From assembly GCA_937924195.1 (NCBI GenBank), contig CALDVP010000145.1, forward strand, positions 1 to 33,663: DNA of 33,663 nucleotides, given 5' to 3'. The notes beneath the pieces were generated by a model. It did not search any database and was not told the origin of the DNA. It saw nothing but the letters and a program-made list of their open reading frames with translations. Shown piece by piece: positions 1-7,090 of this stretch. Position numbers and translations under genes: made by a program. Position 1 is the stretch's first letter; the number at the start of each line of letters is the position of its first letter. The stretch is from an uncultured Lysobacterales bacterium (GTDB lineage: Bacteria > Pseudomonadota > Gammaproteobacteria > Xanthomonadales > Ahniellaceae).

Positions 1-1
1 C

Positions 2-268
2 GAGGCCGATGAGGCGGTCGCGATCGGACTGGTCGGCGAACTCGTCTCCGCCGAGGCGCTCGAGCCGACGATCGCTGCACACACGGCCGAGCTGCTCGCG
101 CTGTCGCCGGCGTCCATCGCCGGCATCAAGCGCGTGCTCGCGCACCTCGCCGATCCGGTGCGGGTTCCCCGGGAGGCCGCCGAGCGCGCCTTCGTCGAGG
201 CCTTCGACGGCGCCGACTTCGCCGAGGGCGCGCGCGCCTTCCTCGACAAGCGCGCGCCGAGGTACTGA
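2..268 (+). CDS. Enoyl-CoA hydratase/isomerase family protein, C-terminal part
   Basis: Only the last 88 codons are in the window; the start lies upstream. The reading frame starting at base 2 is open to a TGA at 266-268. The peptide has the look of the crotonase C-terminal helical region: an alanine-rich stretch ending in a G-L-V step, a lysine-containing helix (SIAGIKRVL), and the family ending in which a FAEGARAFLDKR segment closes the protein. Crotonase-family enzymes hydrate or isomerise acyl-CoA thioesters in the cytoplasm. The active-site glutamates are outside the window, so the reaction cannot be given. The next gene starts 3 bases after the stop, so it probably heads or belongs to the operon that continues to the aldehyde dehydrogenase. 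Confidence 0.8.
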   Translation, partial: EADEAVAIGLVGELVSAEALEPTIAAHTAELLALSPASIAGIKRVLAHLADPVRVPREAAERAFVEAFDGADFAEGARAFLDKRAPRY

Positions 269-271
269 ACG

Positions 272-577
272 ATGCCCGCCTACATGATCGTCGAGGCCGA
301 GATCACCGACCCCGTGCGCTTCCGCACGTACGCGGCGCGCAATCCGGAACTGGTCGCGCGCCACGGCGGGCGCTATCTCGCGATCCGGACCGCGACCGAG
401 CCGCTCGAGGGCGACTGGGACGGCATCAAGGTCGTGATCTCAGAATGGCCGGACATGGACGCGGCGCGGCGCTACTGGCACTCGCCCGAATATGCAGCCT
501 TGAAGGCCCAGCGCGCGGGCACCGGCCGGTTCCGCGTGATCCTCGTCGATGGCATCCAAGAGGAGCGACTCGAATGA
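272..577 (+). CDS. DUF1330 family protein
   Basis: A 101-residue protein with the DUF1330 pattern: an opening Y-M-I-V-E-A-E-I-T-D strand, an R-H-G-G-R-Y motif near residue 32, a leu-glu-gly-asp-trp turn near 47, an ISEWP strand and an S-P-E-Y-A-A-L-K helix. DUF1330 proteins are small dimeric ferredoxin-like folds of the dimeric alpha/beta-barrel type. Their role is not established, though they often sit in catabolic operons. It begins 3 bases after the enoyl-CoA hydratase stop and its own stop overlaps the next start (ATGA), so translational coupling is likely. The following gene is a paralogue with an export signal. Function unknown; family assignment is firm. Confidence 0.85.
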   Translation: MPAYMIVEAEITDPVRFRTYAARNPELVARHGGRYLAIRTATEPLEGDWDGIKVVISEWPDMDAARRYWHSPEYAALKAQRAGTGRFRVILVDGIQEERLE

Positions 578-1002
578 CCCGATCCTTCCCCGCCGTGGTC
601 CTGGCCGCGTGGCTCGGCTTCGCCGCCTTCGCGGCCCGCGCCGCCGAGCCACCGCCGAGCAACGCCGCGCCGGCATCGCCGCCGCGCCCGGCGCTGATGT
701 TGATCGAAGCCGACATCACCGACATGGATCGCTTCCGCGAGTACACGATCGCGATCATCCCGATCGTGCAGCGCTACGGGGGCCGCTACGTCGTGATGCG
801 CGGCGCGCGCGAGGACCTCGAGGGCGACTGGGGCACGACCCGCATCGTGATCTCGGAGTGGCCGAGTATGCAGGCGGCCCAGGACTTCTGGAACTCGCCC
901 GAGTACCGGCAGGCGGTCAAGCTGCGCGAGGGGACCGGCACCTTCCGCGTGACCCTGCTCGAGACCGCGCCGCCGCCCGACGCGCCGGTGAAGGCCCCAT
1001 GA
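574..1002 (+). CDS. DUF1330 family protein with N-terminal signal peptide
   Basis: A 142-residue paralogue of the preceding protein. The start is placed at the ATG overlapping the previous stop (ATGA at 574-577), because it gives a proper signal peptide: a basic MTRS end, a hydrophobic core (about residues 6-20) and an A-R-A-A-E cleavage region near residue 22. A proline/alanine-rich linker of about 20 residues follows, then a full DUF1330 domain (D-I-T-D, R-Y-G-G-R-Y, L-E-G-D-W, ISEWP, NSPEYRQ). A periplasmic copy beside a cytoplasmic one is unusual for this family. It overlaps the nitrilase start (ATGAG at 999). Function unknown. Confidence 0.82.
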   Translation: MTRSFPAVVLAAWLGFAAFAARAAEPPPSNAAPASPPRPALMLIEADITDMDRFREYTIAIIPIVQRYGGRYVVMRGAREDLEGDWGTTRIVISEWPSMQAAQDFWNSPEYRQAVKLREGTGTFRVTLLETAPPPDAPVKAP

Positions 1003-2051
1003 GCATGGCGCTTCCGGCCTACCGCGCGCTCGCACTGCAGTGCGCGTGCCACGCGGTCAATGCGGCGCGCGACGTCGCCGACGCGCGCGCACGGATCCTT
1101 GCCAACGTCGACCGGATCGGCGCTGCGATCGGCGCCTCGAAGGCCTTCATAGGTCCGGACCTGAAGCTGGTCGTGCTGCCGGAGTACTTCGCGACCAGCT
1201 ACCCGCTCGGCGAGACGATTCCCGGCTGGGCCGAGAAGGCAGCGTTCGCGATCGATGGTCCCGAGTACAACCGGCTCGGCGAGATCGCGAGACAGCACGC
1301 GGTGTTCCTCTCCGGCAACGCCTACGAGCTCGATCCGGCCTTTCCCGGGCTCTATTTCCAGGCGAGCTTCGTGATCGATCCCACGGGCGCGGTCGTGCTG
1401 CGCTATCGGCGGCTGGTCTCGCTGTTCGCGCCGTCGCCTCACGACGTCTGGGACGCTTACCTCGCAGTACATGGTGCCGACGCGATCTTTCCGGTGGCCG
1501 ACACCGAGATCGGGCGGCTCGCGTGCGTCGCCTCGGAGGAGATCCTCTATCCCGAGATCGCGCGCGCACTGGCGCTGCGCGGCGCCGAGGTGCTGCTGCA
1601 TTCGACCAGCGAGGTCGGCTCGCCGCAGCTGTCGCCGAAGGACATCGCCAAGCGCGCGCGGGCGATCGAGAATCTCTGCTACGTCGTCTCCGCGAACTCG
1701 GCCGGCATCCACGGACTGCCGTTCCCGGCCGCGAGCACCGACGGCCTGTCGAAGATCGTCGACGACCAGGGACGGGTGCTGGCCGAGGCCGGCTACGGCG
1801 AGTCGATGGTCGCGAATGCCGAGATCGACCTCGCCGGGCTGCGCCGTCGGCGGCTCCGGCCCGGCATGGGCCACACGTTGTCGCGGCTGCCGCGGGCCGC
1901 GATCGCGCTGGGCCTGTCCCCGGCGCCGCTCGCGCCGAATGGTTTTCTCGCGGACGGGCAGGCGCGGGTGCCCGAGCGCGCCGAGTTCGCGCGTCGCCAG
2001 CACGAGACGATCGCGCGGATGAAGGCTTCCGGAGTGCTCGCCGATGGCTGA
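999..2051 (+). CDS. Nitrilase-superfamily (carbon-nitrogen) hydrolase
   Basis: A 350-residue protein with the nitrilase fold pattern. The glutamate of the Glu-Lys-Cys triad is E62 in VVLPEYFATSY and the nucleophile is C176 in GRLACVASEE, followed by Y-P-E-I-A-R-A-L-A-L-R-G-A-E, the usual helix after the cysteine. The position of the catalytic lysine, normally in a Y-R-K motif, reads Y-R-R with arginine at 138. Spacing (62/138/176) is close to aliphatic amidase. The family hydrolyses nitriles, amides or carbamoyl groups; the substrate here cannot be told. The start overlaps the previous gene and the end overlaps the aldehyde dehydrogenase start by 8 bases, which indicates one operon. Confidence 0.85.
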   Translation: MSMALPAYRALALQCACHAVNAARDVADARARILANVDRIGAAIGASKAFIGPDLKLVVLPEYFATSYPLGETIPGWAEKAAFAIDGPEYNRLGEIARQHAVFLSGNAYELDPAFPGLYFQASFVIDPTGAVVLRYRRLVSLFAPSPHDVWDAYLAVHGADAIFPVADTEIGRLACVASEEILYPEIARALALRGAEVLLHSTSEVGSPQLSPKDIAKRARAIENLCYVVSANSAGIHGLPFPAASTDGLSKIVDDQGRVLAEAGYGESMVANAEIDLAGLRRRRLRPGMGHTLSRLPRAAIALGLSPAPLAPNGFLADGQARVPERAEFARRQHETIARMKASGVLADG

Positions 2052-3465
2052 GATCGCGCTGCGCGATCCGCGCACTGGCCGGATCGAGGGGCAGCTCCAC
2101 GCGGCCGACGCGGGCGAGGTCGCCGCGCTGGTGGCACGGCTCCGGGCCGCGGCGCCGGCGTGGCGCGCGATCGGGGTCGAGGGCCGCTGCGCGGCGCTCG
2201 CGCGCTTCGCCGACGCGCTTGCGCGGCATCGCGGCACACTGATCGAGACCCTGGTCGCCGACACCGGGCGCTGGCACGAGAGCGTGCTCGAGGTCGATGC
2301 GACGATCGCGACCGCGAAACGCTGGGCCGACGAGGCGCCCGCGCTGCTCGCCGAGCCGGCCCCGAAGCCCGCCAGCATTCCGTTCATCGAGAACCGACAG
2401 GCGTGGGTGCCGTACCCGCTGGTCGGCGTGATCAGCCCGTGGAACTTCCCGCTGCTGCTATCGCTGATCGACGCGGTGCCGGCGCTCGCGGCCGGCTCGA
2501 CCGTGCTGGTCAAGCCGAGCGAGGTCACGCCGCGATTCGTCGCGCCGCTCCGCACCGCGTTGGCCGAGGTGCCCGAACTCGCCGCAGTCGTCGACCTCGT
2601 GATCGGCGCGGGTTCGACCGGCGAGGCGGTCGTCGATGCGGTGGATCTGGTTTGTTTCACCGGCAGCGTGCGCACCGGCCGCCGCGTCGGCGAGCAGGCG
2701 ATGCGACGCTTCATCCCGGCCTTTCTCGAACTCGGTGGCAAGGATCCGGCGATCGTGCTCGCCGACGCCGACATCGCGCGCGCCGCGCGCGCGATCGCGT
2801 GGGCCGGCTTCGTCAACGCCGGCCAGAGCTGCATGTCGATCGAACGGGTCTACGTCGAGGCGCCGGTGGCCGAGCGCTTCATCGACGCGCTGGTGGTCGA
2901 GGCGAAGCGCCTGCGGCTCGCGTACCCCGATCCGAAGGACGGCGAGATCGGGCCGATCATCTCGGCCGCGCAGATCGAGATCGTCCGCGAGCATCTCGCC
3001 GACGCGAAGGCCAAGGGCGCGCGAGCGCTCACCGGCGGCGAGCTGGTCGAACTCGGCGGCGGCACCTGGTGCCCGCCGACGGTGCTGGTCGACGTGACGC
3101 CCGACATGAAGGTCGTCGCCGAGGAGAGTTTCGCGACGATCCTGCCAGTGCAGGTGGTCGAGGACGAGGAAGCCGCGATCCGTGCCGCGAACGATTCGAT
3201 CTACGGGCTCTCGGCGGCGGTTTTTGCGGGCCCGATCGAGCAGGCCGAACGCGCCGCGCGACGGCTCGAGGCGGGCGCCGTCAGTCTCAACGACGCCTCG
3301 TTGACCAGTCTCGTGCACTCGGGCGAGAAGCAGAGCTTCAAGTGCTCGGGCCTTGGCGGCTCGCGCATGGGGCCGGCCTCGATCCGCCGTTTCGTGCGGC
3401 CGCAGGCGCTGCTGGTGAACCCCGGCGTCGACGACCCCTGGTGGTTTTCCGCCGAGGGGTCATGA
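2044..3465 (+). CDS. NAD(P)-dependent aldehyde dehydrogenase
   Basis: A 473-residue protein, typical of the aldehyde dehydrogenase superfamily. Visible motifs: the cofactor-binding ISPWNFPLLL segment, V-L-V-K-P-S-E, F-T-G-S-V-R-T-G, the general-base glutamate E229 in LELGGKDP, and the nucleophile C263 in NAGQSCMSIERVYV. The C-terminal half carries the usual E-E-S-F and N-D-S-I-Y-G-L-S-A motifs. It should oxidise an aldehyde to its acid with NAD(P)+ in the cytoplasm. It is the last gene of the plus-strand run and is translationally coupled to the nitrilase. The substrate is not readable from the sequence. All catalytic residues are present. Confidence 0.9.
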   Translation: MAEIALRDPRTGRIEGQLHAADAGEVAALVARLRAAAPAWRAIGVEGRCAALARFADALARHRGTLIETLVADTGRWHESVLEVDATIATAKRWADEAPALLAEPAPKPASIPFIENRQAWVPYPLVGVISPWNFPLLLSLIDAVPALAAGSTVLVKPSEVTPRFVAPLRTALAEVPELAAVVDLVIGAGSTGEAVVDAVDLVCFTGSVRTGRRVGEQAMRRFIPAFLELGGKDPAIVLADADIARAARAIAWAGFVNAGQSCMSIERVYVEAPVAERFIDALVVEAKRLRLAYPDPKDGEIGPIISAAQIEIVREHLADAKAKGARALTGGELVELGGGTWCPPTVLVDVTPDMKVVAEESFATILPVQVVEDEEAAIRAANDSIYGLSAAVFAGPIEQAERAARRLEAGAVSLNDASLTSLVHSGEKQSFKCSGLGGSRMGPASIRRFVRPQALLVNPGVDDPWWFSAEGS

Positions 3466-3590
3466 ACTCCGATCAGTCGCGCGAACCGAGTCGATATCGG
3501 GTGCCAGTCGCCGAGCACGAGCTCACAGATGTCGTGCCGGCCCTGCGGTGACCCGTCATCGACCTGACCGTCAGGAGCAGCCCGGGGGCA

Positions 3591-3833
3591 CTACCTCTTG
3601 AACAGCCCCACGATCGCGAGCAGCACGATCGCGCCGACCGTGGCGCTGGCGAGCGAGCCGAAGATGCCGCCGGCGGTGATGCCGGCCAGTCCGAAGAGCC
3701 AGCCACCGATCACCGAGCCGACGATGCCGAGCAGCACGTTGATGACGATGCCAAAGCCGCCGCCCTTCATCAGCTTGCCGGCGAGCCAACCGGCGATGCC
3801 GCCGATGATGATCCAGCCGATCCAGGTTTCCAT
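3591..3833 (-). CDS. GlsB/YeaQ/YmgE family small membrane protein
   Basis: An 80-residue very hydrophobic, glycine-rich protein. It has three membrane segments (about residues 4-20, 28-48 and 54-77) and a short basic GKLMKGGG loop after the first. This is the GlsB/YeaQ/YmgE (transglycosylase-associated) pattern, including the opening WIGWIIIGGIAGWLAG and the closing basic KR. Family members are inner-membrane proteins often linked to general or acid stress; the mechanism is unknown. The ATG at 3833 is chosen because it gives the family's usual length and has a purine-rich GAGAAAAGA stretch just upstream. It stands alone, convergent with the aldehyde dehydrogenase. Confidence 0.88.
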   Translation of the reverse strand: METWIGWIIIGGIAGWLAGKLMKGGGFGIVINVLLGIVGSVIGGWLFGLAGITAGGIFGSLASATVGAIVLLAIVGLFKR

Positions 3834-3907
3834 GCGTTCTTTTCTCGGTCTGAAAGCCGGCGCTGAGTCTAGCCTACGGGCTCCGGTGGCGGCGGGCCGA
3901 TGGACCT

Positions 3908-4528
3908 TCAATCCGCGTTCGCCGCCATGGCGTCCTTGCCTCGGTCCTTCGCCGCCGCGCCGGTCCCGGCCGCCTGGCCGAGCAACTGGTTGATCTCGAT
4001 GAAGAAGCCGTCGGCATCGAAGACCGCGCTGAACATTACCGGGATCGTCGTGCCGTCCGGACCTGGGTACTCGACCCGGTACGGCTCGGTGTGGACACGG
4101 ACGTGCGGCAGCGTCTTGATCTTCTCCCAGCGCGTGTCGAGGTCCTTGGCGTTGAACACCAGGATCGGGTCGCCCGGCATCGCACGCTCGAAACGCGGCT
4201 CGGGCGAGTCGGCGACGTCGAGCCGCTGCATCAGACCGAGCACGCCGATGAAGGTGTCGTTCGCGCGCAGCAGCACGAGGCGGATCGTCGGCGGCTTCTC
4301 GCTGCCGTCGACGTCGGTGCCGCCGCCGATCAATTGGTCGTAGATCACGTTGAGGCCGAGGCCATCGCGATAGAGCGGCAGGGACTTCTCGATGTCGCGC
4401 ACGACCAGCGTGGTGCGCCGGAGGTCGACCGGGATACGCTCGGACTCGGGGACCGGCTCGGCGAGCACGGCCAGCGGCACCGTGATGAAGGTGGCGAGAA
4501 CGACGGCGAGCAGCGCGGAATGACGCAT
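3908..4528 (-). CDS. Exported VOC-family (glyoxalase/dioxygenase fold) protein
   Basis: A 206-residue protein whose first 22 residues (MRHSALLAVVLATFITVPLA, then V-L-A) look like a signal peptide. A VOC module follows: V-D-L-R-R-T-T-L-V-V-R-D-I-E-K-S-L-P-L-Y-R-D-G-L-G-L, a typical first beta-alpha-beta unit, and a C-terminal F-D-A-D-G-F-F-I-E-I-N-Q strand holding the usual metal-ligand glutamate position. VOC proteins include glyoxalases, extradiol dioxygenases and binding proteins. A periplasmic location is uncommon for the enzymes. It is the last gene of the minus-strand operon, starting 1 base after the deacetylase stop. Its job in the pathway is unknown. Confidence 0.78.
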   Translation of the reverse strand: MRHSALLAVVLATFITVPLAVLAEPVPESERIPVDLRRTTLVVRDIEKSLPLYRDGLGLNVIYDQLIGGGTDVDGSEKPPTIRLVLLRANDTFIGVLGLMQRLDVADSPEPRFERAMPGDPILVFNAKDLDTRWEKIKTLPHVRVHTEPYRVEYPGPDGTTIPVMFSAVFDADGFFIEINQLLGQAAGTGAAAKDRGKDAMAANAD

Positions 4529-4529
4529 G

Positions 4530-5465
4530 TCAGGCTCCGGGGGCGGGGGCGGCGTGGGCGAGGATCGCGGACGGCGCGGCATTCCAGATGCGGTCGCCTC
4601 GCGTGGCGAGATGCCCGAGCACCCGCTCGAGGTGGCCGATCCGATGGGGTTGTCCGATCACCCACGGATGCAGAGACAACGACAGCAGGCGCCCGGCGCC
4701 GCTGCGCTCGGCCTCGGCGAGCAGGAAGTCGGCGGCGTCGCAGCACTGGTCGGCCCACTCCGACTCGGCATGCAGGTTCTCGCCGATCACGAAGCGGTCC
4801 TCGAGTTCGTAGGACAGCGGCAGCATCGAAAGCGGCCCGTGCCGGGTCTCGAAGTGGTACGGCAGTTCGTCGTTGACCCAGTCCGCGCACCAGGTGATGC
4901 CGCGCTCGCGTAGCAGCTCCGGCGTGACCGCCGACTGCGAGCGTGCCGGCGACAGCCAGCCCGTGATCGGCGCCGGCGCGAACGGCGCGAGGGCCGCGAG
5001 CGTGTCGTCGATCCATTGCGCCTCGCGTGCGGCGTCGATCGCGCCCGAGTGCACGCGGTCCATGTTCCAGCCGTGGGCGAGGAACTCGCCGCCGGTCGCG
5101 GCGAGCCGGCGTAGCAGGGCTGGGTAGCGCACCGCGACCTCGCCGTTGATCGCGAAACTCGCGACGACACCGTGTGTTACGAGCGCCTTCAGAACGCGGA
5201 AGATACCGACGCGGTTGCCGTGGTCGCGCAACGTGTAGTGCCGGAGGTCCGGGTACGGCATCGTCATCGCGCCGTGTGCCTTCAGGCCCTCGCCAGCCGG
5301 ATCGAGCGGGAAGTGCTCGACCGAGACGTTGATCCAGACCGCGAGCGGACGCCCGCCCGGCCAGTGGATGGGCGTCCGCTCGGCCAGCATCGACCACGCG
5401 TAGCGGTCGTGGTCCATCCCATGGCGCCGCATCGGGTATTCGAGGTAGCCGCGATCGAGGCTCAT
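4530..5465 (-). CDS. Polysaccharide deacetylase-fold hydrolase (PuuE-like), copy 1
   Basis: A 311-residue NodB-fold protein. Features seen: LAVWINVSVEHF (residues 41-52), the position of motif 1 in PuuE-type enzymes; the D-H-G-N-R-V-G-I-F-R helix; and G-E-F-L-A-H-G-W-N-M-D-R with H131, the remnant of the metal-binding H-x3-H motif. A G-W-L-S-P-A-R-S segment and S-L-S-L-H-P-W near the C-terminus follow. This branch of the family contains allantoinases and cyclic imide hydrolases that act on small cyclic amides rather than polysaccharides. It overlaps the next copy by 4 bases and precedes the VOC gene by 1 base. It is probably cytoplasmic, as no signal peptide is seen. The substrate is inferred only at the class level. 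Confidence 0.8.
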   Translation of the reverse strand: MSLDRGYLEYPMRRHGMDHDRYAWSMLAERTPIHWPGGRPLAVWINVSVEHFPLDPAGEGLKAHGAMTMPYPDLRHYTLRDHGNRVGIFRVLKALVTHGVVASFAINGEVAVRYPALLRRLAATGGEFLAHGWNMDRVHSGAIDAAREAQWIDDTLAALAPFAPAPITGWLSPARSQSAVTPELLRERGITWCADWVNDELPYHFETRHGPLSMLPLSYELEDRFVIGENLHAESEWADQCCDAADFLLAEAERSGAGRLLSLSLHPWVIGQPHRIGHLERVLGHLATRGDRIWNAAPSAILAHAAPAPGA

Positions 5466-6379
5466 GCACCGGCCTCCACGTGCGCCTCGGCCGCGACGAA
5501 ATCGTCGTAGTGATGATCGAGGAAGTGCCCGGCGATCTCGCGTCCGGTCGCCTTCCAGACGCCGTCGTGGCGGCAGATGTACTCGAGCGCGCGGTCGAGC
5601 GCGTCGAGACGGTGCGGGTGACTCACCTGATAGGCGTGGAGCGGGATGCACATGACCGTGCCGCTCTCGGCGCCCTCTGCATAGAGACGGTCGAAGGCGT
5701 CACAGATCATGCGGCCATAGCGCCGCGGTTCGATCCGGTTCACGACGTAGACGATCGTGTCGTTGAGCTCGAGCGAGTAGGGCACCGAGACGAAGCGATG
5801 CCCGGATCGGGTGCGGACCGGAGTCGGCTGGTCGTCGTGGAAGAGATCGCAGGTGTACCGGCCGCCGAGTTCGGCGAACAGATCGATCGTGCGCTCGGTG
5901 TGCGACAGCGCCGGGGCGAGGTAACCATCGCAGTGCTGGCCGGTGTGGCGCTCGATCAGCGCCATCGACTCGGACAGCATCTCGCGCTCCTGCGCTTCGT
6001 CCATGCCGTAGACGTAGCGGGTGTTGTAGATGCCGTGGCTGAAAAACTCCCAGCCGCGCTCGGCCGCCATCGCGATGACCTCGGGGTGGTGAACGCACAT
6101 CGCGGTCGACAGCGAGACCGAGCCGCGCAGGCCATAGCGGTCGAGTACCGCCATCATCCGTTGGTGGCCGACGCGGTTGCCGTAGTCGCGGGTCGAGTAG
6201 CCGAGCACATCCGGGAACGGCCGTGGCCACGGCTTGCGCTTTGGATTCGGCGGCGGATCGTACTCGTAGAACTCGATGTTCGGCGCGATCCACAGCGCCA
6301 CGCGAGCCCCACCGGGCCAGACGATCCGCGGCCGCTCGTCCCAGGGTAGGTAGCGGTAGAGGCCAGGGTCGGCGCGCAT
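5462..6379 (-). CDS. Polysaccharide deacetylase-fold hydrolase (PuuE-like), copy 2
   Basis: A 305-residue paralogue of the neighbouring deacetylase-fold protein. Landmarks: ARVALWIAPNIEFYEYD (residues 25-41) at the motif-1 position, the Y-S-T-R-D-Y-G-N-R-V-G segment, W-E-F-F-S-H-G-I-Y-N-T with H115, a G-Y-L-A-P-A-L-S segment and C-I-P-L-H-A-Y-Q near the C-terminus. It has no signal peptide. It lies 3 bases downstream of the isochorismatase-type gene and overlaps copy 1. Such pairing of a ring-opening PuuE-type enzyme with an isochorismatase-type amidase is what would be needed to open a cyclic amide and then remove its nitrogen as ammonia. That role is inference. Confidence 0.82.
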   Translation of the reverse strand: MRADPGLYRYLPWDERPRIVWPGGARVALWIAPNIEFYEYDPPPNPKRKPWPRPFPDVLGYSTRDYGNRVGHQRMMAVLDRYGLRGSVSLSTAMCVHHPEVIAMAAERGWEFFSHGIYNTRYVYGMDEAQEREMLSESMALIERHTGQHCDGYLAPALSHTERTIDLFAELGGRYTCDLFHDDQPTPVRTRSGHRFVSVPYSLELNDTIVYVVNRIEPRRYGRMICDAFDRLYAEGAESGTVMCIPLHAYQVSHPHRLDALDRALEYICRHDGVWKATGREIAGHFLDHHYDDFVAAEAHVEAGA

Positions 6380-6382
6380 CGC

Positions 6383-7069
6383 TCAGCCCCGGGATTCGGC
6401 AGCAAGCCGGTCGAGCTCGGCGGCGACGAAGGCCACCGGCTCGACGTCCGCGTACTTCAGCATCATGTCGCAGAGGTTCGCGTAGTGCGGGATCTCGTGC
6501 TTGTCGGCGACACACTCCTCGGGGACGATCGTGCGGTAGCTGCGCGACAGCGCATCGACCACGCAGGCGCGCACGCAGCCGGACGTCGAGCCGCCGGTCA
6601 CGATCACGGTATCGATGGCCTTGAAGGTCAGGATCGAGCCGAGCGGGGTCTCGAAGAACGGGCTCGCCATGCGCTTGACCATCACCACGTCGCCGGGCCG
6701 GACGTCGCAGCGCGGATCGAGCATCGCCCGCTCCGAGCCGTGGCGGATGTTCTGCAGCGAGTCCGGGGTGTTCGTGCGGGTGCCCCAGACACCGGCGTCG
6801 ATCGGCGGGTCGAGGTAGGCGACGTAGGTCCAGATGACGGGCCCGCCGAGGCCGCGGACCTTCGCCGACAGCAGATTGACGTACTCGATCTGTCGTGGGT
6901 CGGTCTGGTAGGCGGTCTTGAAGGCGTCGATGTCGGTGTAGGCCCGCTGCAGGTCGACATTGACGATCGCGGGCCGCCGCCCGAAGCCGAACTTGGCGCG
7001 GTTCGGATTGGCCTTGACCTGCGCCCAGTACGCGCGGGGGGTGAGGTCCGAGGTCTCCATCGCGGGCAT
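6383..7069 (-). CDS. Isochorismatase-family amidohydrolase (N-carbamoylsarcosine amidase-like)
   Basis: A 228-residue cysteine hydrolase with a complete Asp-Lys-Cys triad: D39 in AIVNVDLQRAYTD, K132 in VMVKRMASPFFETPL, and C165 in STSGCVRACVVDALS. The T-G-G-S-T-S-G-C motif and the P-F-F segment after the lysine resemble N-carbamoylsarcosine and maleamate amidases more than true isochorismatases. Such enzymes hydrolyse an amide or carbamoyl bond and release ammonia in the cytoplasm. The ATG at 7069 is supported by an AGGAG 8-9 bases upstream; a second ATG three codons later is less well placed. It sits between the MFS transporter and the two PuuE-like genes in one operon. Confidence 0.87.
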   Translation of the reverse strand: MPAMETSDLTPRAYWAQVKANPNRAKFGFGRRPAIVNVDLQRAYTDIDAFKTAYQTDPRQIEYVNLLSAKVRGLGGPVIWTYVAYLDPPIDAGVWGTRTNTPDSLQNIRHGSERAMLDPRCDVRPGDVVMVKRMASPFFETPLGSILTFKAIDTVIVTGGSTSGCVRACVVDALSRSYRTIVPEECVADKHEIPHYANLCDMMLKYADVEPVAFVAAELDRLAAESRG

Positions 7070-7090
7070 GGCGGATTCTCCTCTCGAAGA

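Noticed and set aside
1150-1161. AGGTCCGGACCT palindrome, similar to the operator candidate at 8748
   Set aside because: It lies inside the nitrilase coding sequence and lacks the TTGT/ACAA arms, so chance in GC-rich DNA is the simpler reading.
786-2834. Very long open frame on the minus strand opposite the nitrilase and aldehyde dehydrogenase genes
   Set aside because: Its translation is low-complexity Arg/Ala/Gly-rich text without family motifs; the plus strand encodes two clear enzymes. It is open because of the high GC content.
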